Shown here: piece after piece, positions 33,328 to 39,051 of the stretch | How the letters are laid out: each line of letters begins with the position of its first letter | How positions within the stretch are numbered: the first letter of the stretch is position 1 | DNA from: CAZJCK01 sp964544635 | Lineage (GTDB): Bacteria > Zixibacteria > MSB-5A5 > GN15 > FEB-12 | NCBI GenBank assembly: GCA_964544635.1 | Contig: CAZJCK010000029.1 | Span: 1 to 39,051, forward strand | Direction: 5' to 3' | DNA length: 39,051 nucleotides | The notes under the pieces: model-generated | The model's database searches: none | Seen by the model: the letters and a program-made list of their open reading frames with translations, nothing else | Told to the model about the DNA's origin: nothing | Program-made: the position numbers and the translations under genes

Positions 33328-33618
33328 ATGACCGACTTCGAACGCGACAAACCCGTCCTCTCGGCCGGCATCGACGATGCCACCAAGTGCCCCGTTATCG
33401 GCAGCATCATGCTCGCTGGTGTCGTTGCCGACGAGGCCACCATCGCACACTGGCATCAAATCGGCGTGAAGGACAGCAAGCTGTTGACCCGAAAGAGACG
33501 AGACGAATTGTCGCGCATCATTTGCACCAGCTGGAAAACCTTCGACACGATCGCGTCGCTCGACGATATCAGCGACGATCCTTTCCAGCATCCCCGGCCC
33601 AAACGAACACTGCATTGA
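33328..33618 (+). pseudogene. decayed RNase HII fragment
   Basis: A 96-residue frame with unmistakable RNase HII similarity: LSAGIDDATKCPVIG, then IMLAGVVADEATI and IGVKDSKLLTRKRRDELSRII. The catalytic GIDEAGRGP motif reads GIDDATKCP, so the second acidic residue is changed and the GRG loop is lost. The protein stops after about 96 of the usual 200 or so residues, losing the remaining active-site aspartates. The match to IGVKDSKLL resembles archaeal-type RNase HII. It is most likely a dying gene; an intact rnhB should exist elsewhere in the genome. A truncated but expressed protein cannot be excluded. Confidence 0.72.
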
Positions 33619-33779
33619 TCACAGTCTGCCGCTAATTACCGTCAATTGCTCCTTGCCGAAACGGCGTGCACCTGTGCATATTGATGGCATGACCGACAGA
33701 TAAGCTCCACCACGGAACCGACTGCACATCACGTCATGTCACCCATCGACGTCGCTTCCGATAATCAAGAGGAATCACC

Positions 33780-34526
33780 ATGCTGCGAAAAATAATCGTT
33801 TGGGGAATAGTCGTTGTCGTCGTCCTGCTTGCCGGCGCCTATTTCACCCGCAACTATATAGTCGAGCAGGCGGTCGAAGAGGGCAGTACCCGTTCGCTCG
33901 GCCTCTCCACCGATCTCGGCTCGGCCGGCCTCAGTCTGGGCGCCGGCAGCCTCGACCTCAACGCCTATCGCATCAGCAATCCTGACGGTTTCGAGGCCGA
34001 CCACATATTCGCCATCGAGCACAGTATGGTGGGCTTGCAGGAGGGTTCGGTATTCGACGATGTCATCATCGTCGATTCCCTCATTATCGAAGGCGTCCGT
34101 GTCAACATCGAACAAAAGGACACGCGCGGCAACTACTCCACCCTGATGGACAATATCCGAAGTATGGCAGCCGGTCCATCCGAGTCCGGTCAGACACAAC
34201 TGCGCATCCAGCGTGTCGCCCTGCGCGATATCCAGGTCTCGCTCGCAATCATGGCCCTCGGTGAGACACGTTATGAGAAAAACCTCACTCTTGACAACTT
34301 CACTATCGACGGTGTCGGCACCGACGGCGGCGCTACTATCGGCCAGGTTGCCACCAGGGTCGTCCGCGAGGTGATGCAACGCGCCATCAGCGAAGGACAG
34401 TCGCAGTATCCCGATATCTTCAGCGGTAAGGTGGAAGAGGCGATTGATAAGGCGAAAGAGACAATCGAGTCCGAGGTGTCGGACAAACTCAAAGACATCG
34501 GCAAATCGATCACCGGGGGCGAGTAA
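33780..34526 (+). CDS. AsmA-like membrane-anchored protein
   Basis: A 248-residue protein with one N-terminal transmembrane helix (residues 4-22, IIVWGIVVVVVLLAGAYF) and a large periplasmic part. LDLNAYRISNPDGFEADHIF and VDSLIIEGVRVNIEQKDTRG resemble the beta-helical repeats of AsmA/DUF748-type proteins, which are linked to outer-membrane lipid homeostasis. It is much shorter than full AsmA. The C-terminal 50 residues are charged and helical (EEAIDKAKETIESEVSDKLK). AGAGGAA precedes the ATG by 6 bases. It is followed 25 bases later by a GlsB-type gene, perhaps cotranscribed. Function is inferred only at the family level. Confidence 0.68.
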   Translation: MLRKIIVWGIVVVVVLLAGAYFTRNYIVEQAVEEGSTRSLGLSTDLGSAGLSLGAGSLDLNAYRISNPDGFEADHIFAIEHSMVGLQEGSVFDDVIIVDSLIIEGVRVNIEQKDTRGNYSTLMDNIRSMAAGPSESGQTQLRIQRVALRDIQVSLAIMALGETRYEKNLTLDNFTIDGVGTDGGATIGQVATRVVREVMQRAISEGQSQYPDIFSGKVEEAIDKAKETIESEVSDKLKDIGKSITGGE

Positions 34527-34551
34527 CATGACCTACGGAGCACTGTAACGT

Positions 34552-34788
34552 ATGCACATACTCGCATTTCTCTTGATTGGACTACTGGCCGGCTGGATCG
34601 CGGGCAACATCATGAAGGGTCACGGTTTTGGATTGCTCGGCAACCTCGTGGTCGGTGTCATCGGCGCCGTCCTCGGCGGCTTCCTCTTCGGGCTGATCGG
34701 CCTGCGTGCCGTCGGCTTCATCGGTGAACTCGTCGCCGCCACTGCCGGGGCCGTCGTTCTTCTCTGGATAGCCCGGCTGATCAAGTAG
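34552..34788 (+). CDS. GlsB/YeaQ/YmgE-family small membrane protein
   Basis: A 78-residue, very hydrophobic protein with three predicted helices and the family's glycine-rich pattern (GLLAGWIAGNIMKGHGFGLL, then GNLVVGVIGAVLGGFLFGLI). The family, once called transglycosylase-associated, is stress-induced in many bacteria; its molecular role is not established. It lies directly downstream of the AsmA-like gene and converges with the arylsulfotransferase gene, leaving 11 bases between their stops. Confidence 0.88.
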   Translation: MHILAFLLIGLLAGWIAGNIMKGHGFGLLGNLVVGVIGAVLGGFLFGLIGLRAVGFIGELVAATAGAVVLLWIARLIK

Positions 34789-34799
34789 CATCGCGGCTC

Positions 34800-36764
34800 T
34801 TACGGGCAGTTCGACGGTGCCGGGCCGCCGGCAAACAGGAAGTCAACCAGGTAGGCAAGATCAACCGGGTCGCTCGGCGTACCATTGGCGTTCACGTCCG
34901 CCTCCTCGGCACAGCTAAACGCGCAGCCGGCGCCAAACAACTGATCGACCAGGCAGGCCAGGTCGAGCGGATCAGCGTTCGCACCGTCACCGTTGACATC
35001 CCCGCGCACGGCGATACAGCAGGATGCCGGTGTTACCGTGTATCGAAAGACCGCAGACGGCGGATTGTACGGATAGACGGCGCTCTCAAGGGCGCTGTTC
35101 TCCGCCGACACATAGTACTTGACCATCGTCCCGACCGATAGCTCCGGCAGCGACGCACCATACACCCCATCACCAGCCAAACCATCGCCGTGCAAGCCGT
35201 CATCGAAGAGCGCCCACGACGTAAACCCGTCGCCGGTATCAACCTGCAATTCGGCCGAGGTTATCATGTCGTCCGAGCTGATCTCAGTCGTGATCATGAC
35301 ATCGTCGGTATCCGACGGCTGGGTCGGGAGGTGCTGCGTGGCGGCGATGCTGATCGGATAGGTCTCGATCGGCGCGCCGGGGGAGAGGTCACGCCCTGCC
35401 AGCCCGGCATAGTCCGGGCCATATTTCCAGCAGCGGAAGACACTGCCGAAGAACGGCTCGACACCCTGCTCGACCGGCCCGACAGAATCCGACGGGTTGT
35501 CATAGTCCCAGACGATCTCCTCGGCCGGTGTCACTTCGAACATCCGCCCGGCGGGACCATCGCAGATAAGCGTGTTGCCGTTCGGCAAGCGCTGCATGCC
35601 GGACACAAACGTTGCATTGAACGAGCCGGGGTCAGGCGTCGACGGATAGGTCCAGGCCGGCGCAACGGGCAGAAACGGATCACCCACGGCCGGAAAGTCG
35701 TAGGTACCGTCAACGTTTAGCGGCGGCGTGATTTCGTCAACGGTCGAATAGCCTCGGCCACCGACGCCGTTGTTGAAAATGAGAATATTACCTGCCCCGG
35801 TCAGACCATCCTTGATCCACTGGGCGTCATGCTGGCCCCACAACTGCTGATCGGTGCTGTCGCCGGCTCGATATACCTGCGGGTTCCCCCAGCGATAAAG
35901 CAGGTCACCCCCCATCCCGCTGTTGCCACCAGTATGCCCGGCCGCCTCAGCCGTCGTCGTCGAATGATCAATTATCCAGATCTCGCTGAAAAACCGACTC
36001 GACAGCACGATCTGATCCAGGTCTTCGTTATACTCAATCGAGTTGGCGTGAATCCAGTCACCCACCGAGGGACGCGTGATAAAGTTGATATCCACCAGCT
36101 CCGGGTGATTCGCCACCACCCCATGATTCGCCTTCAGGCTGTTATAATCCTGTATCAGGTGGTCCCACACCGACCACTGCCAGACAATCTCGCCCGAATC
36201 CGATCCCACCGGCTTTACCTCGACAATCCGCTCCGCCCAGACCTCATCGCTCAGCGGCAAGGTGGCTGGATCCCGACCATTGGCAACCGCCTCCGTGCCG
36301 GTGTATATCTCCCAGGCCAGAATCAGCACGTTTCCGTTCGGCAGCGGCTCAATGTCGTGATGCTGCAGGTATTCATCCGGCACGAAGTAATCGTACTCCC
36401 AGATCAGGTTACCGTCCCAGTCGAACTTCTCAACCCGACCGCCCCGGCCGCCAAAACCGATTGTCGTCGATCGCGCCGCCCGCAACAGGTCACCGTTCTC
36501 CAGCAGATACATCGAGTTGCCGGGGGGATAGGCCGACGTCCAGCTGTGTACCACCTGGCCGTTGTTATCAATCAAGTACGTTTCTGTCGAGCCTAACGAC
36601 GAAAACAGAGTGTAGCCCGGCGCCACTCCCGCGTCATTCACAAACAGCCCGACTGTCTGTTGCGCCGACGCCTCGTCAGATGCAACCAGCACTGTCATAA
36701 CTGTAATCAGGAGAACGATAATGGGGCAGAGCTTGCCCGTTGCGTGCAATCGGTGCGATTTCAT
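34800..36764 (-). CDS. secreted arylsulfotransferase-family protein with dockerin-like tail
   Basis: A 654-residue exported protein. Signal peptide at residues 1-34 (LCPIIVLLITVMTVLVASDEA). A propeller domain of the arylsulfotransferase (ASST) family spans about 38-470, with YLQHHDIEPLPNGNVLILAW, DWIHANSIEYNEDLDQIVLS and MQRLPNGNTLICDGPAGRMF. A beta domain at about 485-585 includes WALFDDGLHGDGLAGDGVYG. The tail has CCIAVRGDVNGDGANADPLD and ADVNANGTPSDPVDL. ASST enzymes move sulfate between phenolic compounds, but the family also contains members without shown activity. The ATG at 36764 has AGAAGG upstream; a TTG two codons earlier is unlikely. It has its own promoter at 36835-36862. Confidence 0.88.
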   Translation of the reverse strand: MKSHRLHATGKLCPIIVLLITVMTVLVASDEASAQQTVGLFVNDAGVAPGYTLFSSLGSTETYLIDNNGQVVHSWTSAYPPGNSMYLLENGDLLRAARSTTIGFGGRGGRVEKFDWDGNLIWEYDYFVPDEYLQHHDIEPLPNGNVLILAWEIYTGTEAVANGRDPATLPLSDEVWAERIVEVKPVGSDSGEIVWQWSVWDHLIQDYNSLKANHGVVANHPELVDINFITRPSVGDWIHANSIEYNEDLDQIVLSSRFFSEIWIIDHSTTTAEAAGHTGGNSGMGGDLLYRWGNPQVYRAGDSTDQQLWGQHDAQWIKDGLTGAGNILIFNNGVGGRGYSTVDEITPPLNVDGTYDFPAVGDPFLPVAPAWTYPSTPDPGSFNATFVSGMQRLPNGNTLICDGPAGRMFEVTPAEEIVWDYDNPSDSVGPVEQGVEPFFGSVFRCWKYGPDYAGLAGRDLSPGAPIETYPISIAATQHLPTQPSDTDDVMITTEISSDDMITSAELQVDTGDGFTSWALFDDGLHGDGLAGDGVYGASLPELSVGTMVKYYVSAENSALESAVYPYNPPSAVFRYTVTPASCCIAVRGDVNGDGANADPLDLACLVDQLFGAGCAFSCAEEADVNANGTPSDPVDLAYLVDFLFAGGPAPSNCP

Positions 36765-36812
36765 AGCCAATATACCTTCTGAAAGATCACCTGACGGAGT
36801 ATAACGAGCCGT

Positions 36813-36832
36813 AAAGACCCGAGCGGACCTTT
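36813..36832 (-). promoter_or_regulatory. 5' stem-loop in the arylsulfotransferase leader
   Basis: On the minus transcript AAAGGTCC and GGGTCTTT form an 8-bp stem (two G-U pairs) closed by a GCTC tetraloop. It sits at the predicted 5' end of the mRNA, where such hairpins often stabilise transcripts. Confidence 0.45.
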
Positions 36833-36834
36833 AC

Positions 36835-36862
36835 ATAATAGCCAGAAATCGCAATCTGTCAA
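36835..36862 (-). promoter_or_regulatory. sigma70-type promoter of the arylsulfotransferase gene
   Basis: On the minus strand a perfect TTGACA (plus 36857-36862) is followed after 16 bases by TATTAT (plus 36835-36840). The start would be near 36828, giving a leader of about 65 bases. Confidence 0.6.
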
Positions 36863-36915
36863 TGGGTTAGGTGTGAATGGCGGCGTATTGTTCAGAATCA
36901 GGCCACGCGGCCGTG

Positions 36916-37530
36916 TCAGCGATACGCCTCGATCCGGTCAATATGAAGCGAAAACTCGCCGGGTTGCTTGTCTGCGATCAGAAACCCGATCTGACGGATC
37001 TTCGATGGCTCCACCGGCCCTGCATCGGTGACTATTCGACCGCGAAAACTGGCCTCGAACTCAGCGAACGGCAGGTCGATCTCCAGCCACTCGCCGTCGC
37101 CGCTGCCAAACTCGTGTCGATATGCCATCCCGTCAAAGCGATCATCGGTCCGCAGACGAAACTGGTACCTTCTCCCGTCACCGCGGACACGCAGCCGAAT
37201 GCCGGTGTAACCGTCCAGCTTCCAGTCCACCGGCCTCGTGCGCACCGACGCGAACCCGCCGTTGTTCTCCAGCGACAAGAAACCACCGAACAGTGCCACC
37301 GAGTCGTCCGCCTGGACCAGCGAGCCTCCCGACATACCGCCCATCACGACATCGTTTACACTGAACCAGAGGTCGAAGTCGGGTGGTTCGGTGAAGTCTG
37401 TTAATACGACTGTCTCGGTTGTTGCTTTCACGCCAGCCTCGTTAACGTTGCCTGTTGTCGCGCCATTAAATAGCAGGAACACTGCAATTACTGCCTGATG
37501 CAGCCGCGAAGTTCGTACGGTCCTGTTCAT
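36916..37530 (-). CDS. CIA30-family (complex I assembly factor-like) exported protein
   Basis: A 204-residue protein with a probable N-terminal export signal (residues 1-28, hydrophobic VIAVFLLFNGATTGN). The body matches the CIA30/galactose-binding-like fold: WFSVNDVVMGGMSGG, GFLSLENNGGFASVR, GIRLRVRGDGRRYQFRLRTD, WLEIDLPFAEFEASFRGR and IRQIGFLIADKQPGEFSLHI. Eukaryotic CIA30 assists NADH dehydrogenase assembly; bacterial members are mostly of unknown role, and an exported one may bind carbohydrate or another ligand. The ATG at 37530 is chosen over an upstream start because it begins the signal. It is divergent from the PAS gene. Confidence 0.85.
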   Translation of the reverse strand: MNRTVRTSRLHQAVIAVFLLFNGATTGNVNEAGVKATTETVVLTDFTEPPDFDLWFSVNDVVMGGMSGGSLVQADDSVALFGGFLSLENNGGFASVRTRPVDWKLDGYTGIRLRVRGDGRRYQFRLRTDDRFDGMAYRHEFGSGDGEWLEIDLPFAEFEASFRGRIVTDAGPVEPSKIRQIGFLIADKQPGEFSLHIDRIEAYR

Positions 37531-37591
37531 CCTAATCGTCCAACATTGAGCAGCGCGGACAGTTCCCGCGTCGCTTAAGCCGACAGGCTTA

Positions 37592-37620
37592 CCTGCCGAT
37601 GTCATATAATGTCAGGCAGG
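37592..37620 (+). promoter_or_regulatory. candidate promoter with operator-like palindrome
   Basis: A perfect TATAAT (37605-37610) sits at the centre of an inverted repeat CCTGCC (37592-37597) / GGCAGG (37615-37620) and between direct repeats TGTCA (37600-37604 and 37610-37614). The -35 region is weak. This could be a repressor-controlled promoter for the PAS gene. Confidence 0.35.
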
Positions 37621-37675
37621 CAACAGAAGAGGGAAACCACCAGACCAATGTTAACATGAAAAGTAGGGACGCGTC

Positions 37676-38281
37676 ATGACCGCTAAAACTGCAGCACACG
37701 ACATTCCGCAACAGGTACGTAACCTGCTCCGCGGCTTCGATGTTGATACTGTCGTCAACTCGCCCAATGTCTGCTATATCATCGACGCTGACCTGCGCCT
37801 GGTCTATGTCAATGAAGCGTTCCATCGCTTCGCAACTGAAAATGGCGCCCCTGGTTTGGCCGAGAGGTTTGGTCTTGAACGGTCAATTCTCGATGCCATT
37901 TCCGGACCCCAGCGCGCCTACTATGATATGCGCTTTCGAGCCGCTCTCGGCGCCGACTCAGTCGAGCCGATCGACTATGAGTGTTCATCGCCGGGCCGAT
38001 ATCGCGAATATCAACTGCTCCTCTATCCGCTGCGCAACCATGCCGGCCTGCTGGTCGAACACTCTTTACGGCATTCCGGTGAACACACCCGCAATGCCAG
38101 TCCGTTCGACGCTGCCGACTACCGCGATCAGCACGGCATTATTCACCAGTGTGGTCATTGCCGACGGGTTCAAAACATGGAAACCGCTGCGTATGACTGG
38201 TGCCCCGACGCCTTTGCCGCCGAGCGGGTCTCACATGGCCTGTGCCCCTATTGTCTCGACTTTTACTATCCCGACGAATGA
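37676..38281 (+). CDS. PAS-domain protein with C-terminal Cys-rich (zinc-ribbon-like) tail
   Basis: A 201-residue soluble protein. Residues about 25-130 look like a PAS domain (VVNSPNVCYIIDADLRLVYV with NEAFHRFATENG), a small-molecule or redox sensing fold. The C-terminal tail (about 155-201) has CGHC and, 27 residues later, GLCPYC followed by YYPDE. This is the CxxC...HGxCPxC tail often seen at the end of PAS-containing response regulators. Here it stands alone, with no kinase, receiver or output domain. AGGGA precedes the ATG by 6-7 bases. Its last 16 bases overlap the convergent membrane-protein gene. Confidence 0.72.
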   Translation: MTAKTAAHDIPQQVRNLLRGFDVDTVVNSPNVCYIIDADLRLVYVNEAFHRFATENGAPGLAERFGLERSILDAISGPQRAYYDMRFRAALGADSVEPIDYECSSPGRYREYQLLLYPLRNHAGLLVEHSLRHSGEHTRNASPFDAADYRDQHGIIHQCGHCRRVQNMETAAYDWCPDAFAAERVSHGLCPYCLDFYYPDE

Positions 38282-38667
38282 CCGGCGCCCGGTCCCCGAT
38301 AGCCACTCTGCTCCAGCATACGTATCGCTTCCGGCTGAAACAGCACCCACAAGCCATAAATCCCCAGCGCCGTCCCCAGCGGAAAACCGAACAGGTGAAT
38401 GATCGACAATATAATCGTGAGAATACGCGACCACGGCTTATACGCGATCAGGCCCCAGCCCGCCAGCAGATTGGGAAGTGACACCACCAGCGTGATGATC
38501 ACCGCAATACTGCCGATTATCCCGAGCGCCACCCCCGCGCCGGGATCCTCAAACGAGGCGATAACGCCGGTTGCTCCAAATATCACCAATACAGCCACGA
38601 CCGCGAGCAGCCCCAGGCCACCCCAGATCAGGTACAACAGTCCCAGTACTTTGATGTGTGTATTCAT
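38266..38667 (-). CDS. small four-helix membrane protein, unknown function
   Basis: A 133-residue inner-membrane protein with four predicted helices (LGLLYLIWGGLGLLAVVAVL; VALGIIGSIAVIITLVV; LLAGWGLIAYKPWSRILTII; LGTALGIYGLWVLFQPEAI). The pattern of two helices, a short loop with YKPWSR, and a final GxYGLWVLF segment is common among small uncharacterised membrane proteins. AGGGAGA lies 5 bases before the ATG. It converges with the PAS gene, overlapping it by 16 bases, and is divergent from tspO across a short region with the palindrome TTTTGA-TTG-TCAAAA (38681-38695). Confidence 0.8.
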   Translation of the reverse strand: MNTHIKVLGLLYLIWGGLGLLAVVAVLVIFGATGVIASFEDPGAGVALGIIGSIAVIITLVVSLPNLLAGWGLIAYKPWSRILTIILSIIHLFGFPLGTALGIYGLWVLFQPEAIRMLEQSGYRGPGAGHSSG

Positions 38668-38799
38668 TCTATCTCCCTGGTTTTGATTGTCAAAATCAAC
38701 CCTTTCCGGCCTCAGTTGTCCATACGTCCCACTCTGCTACGAGTTCAACCTGTGCGGGATTGAGGGAACAATACTGCCCGGCATCTGGTCATACATGGT

Positions 38800-39051
38800 A
38801 TGATCAATACCGAACGTCAGCAAAACAATTCAATACCATCCTTTGCCGGTCTGGTTGGCTGGCTCCTGCTCTCCTTTGCCGTCGCTGCGTTCGGCAGTCT
38901 CTTCATGCCCGGTGACTGGTATCAGTTGCTCGAGAAACCGTCATGGACACCGCCGGGCTGGCTGTTCGGCCCCGTCTGGACACTGCTCTATATCGCCATG
39001 GCTGTTGCCGCCTGGCTTATCTGGCGACACGGCGGCTTTCGCGGCAATCGT
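38800..39051 (+). CDS. tspO: TspO/MBR-family protein, 3' partial
   Basis: 84 residues of a tryptophan-rich membrane protein cut off by the window end; full TspO is about 155-165 residues. The family signature is clear: WYQLLEKPSWTPPGWLFGPV, then WTLLYIAMAVAAWLIW. TspO proteins bind porphyrins and other tetrapyrroles in membranes and take part in stress regulation. The first helix is at about residues 14-36. The start at the ATG 38800 gives a normal N-terminus; GGGAA lies further upstream. The frame is open through the last base. Confidence 0.88.
   Translation, partial: MINTERQQNNSIPSFAGLVGWLLLSFAVAAFGSLFMPGDWYQLLEKPSWTPPGWLFGPVWTLLYIAMAVAAWLIWRHGGFRGNR

Noticed and set aside
38681..38695. 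Palindrome TTTTGA-TTG-TCAAAA between the divergent membrane-protein and tspO genes
   Set aside because: Possible operator, but short, AT-rich and single; not enough to claim a regulatory site.

Overview
The window is a GC-rich bacterial chromosome segment from a Gram-negative (two-membrane) organism. Evidence for the outer membrane is a lipobox lipoprotein, a beta-barrel protein with an attached c-type heme, a beta-barrel gene remnant and Wzx/Wzy/Wzz-type surface-polysaccharide genes. Four exported proteins end in a two-loop calcium-binding (dockerin-like) tail of the pattern CC-x4-GD(I/V)NGDG...DLxxLVDxLFxGG. Tails of this kind are common in uncultured FCB-group lineages such as candidate phylum Zixibacteria. 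That placement is an inference from style, not from a marker gene.

Layout. (1) 1-4360: dTDP-L-rhamnose operon rmlB (5' truncated by the window edge), rmlA, rmlD and a short rmlC-like gene, then a flippase. (2) 4593-4755: sigma70-type promoter, a leader with three overlapping inverted repeats, and tRNA-Tyr(GUA). (3) 4929-7193: beta-barrel protein with an N-terminal CxxCH heme site, a lipoprotein with a CX4CH heme site, and a YceI-family protein. (4) 7431-12732, minus strand: a coupled operon reading ECF sigma factor, zinc-finger anti-sigma factor, TPR-CHAT protease, and secreted subtilase with dockerin-like tail. It is divergent from a secreted protein with four CHRD domains and the same tail (13144-15456). 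(5) 15651-16260: two gene remnants that meet head to head at one breakpoint. (6) 16524-19012: a second ECF sigma/anti-sigma pair, again divergent from a dockerin-tailed secreted protein. (7) 19469-31694: CMP-pseudaminic acid genes pseB, C, F, G, I (no pseH), then flippase, polymerase/ligase, a GT-B-like transferase, Wzz-like protein and a DUF1972 glycosyltransferase, largely overlapping or closely spaced. (8) 31782-39051: MATE transporter, decayed RNase HII, AsmA-like protein, GlsB-family protein, arylsulfotransferase with dockerin-like tail, CIA30-like protein, PAS protein with Cys-rich tail, a small membrane protein, and the start of tspO.

The rhamnose and pseudaminate pathways supply activated sugars. 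The flippases, polymerase, chain-length regulator and glycosyltransferases would assemble a pseudaminate- and probably rhamnose-containing surface glycan.

The most interesting part is the sigma/anti-sigma/TPR-CHAT/subtilase operon. Its components parallel the Csx29 (TPR-CHAT protease), Csx30 and RpoE signalling arm of type III-E CRISPR, but no CRISPR array or Cas gene is visible here. The working hypothesis is that the CHAT protease destroys the soluble anti-sigma factor to release the sigma factor and switch on secreted dockerin-tailed proteins.
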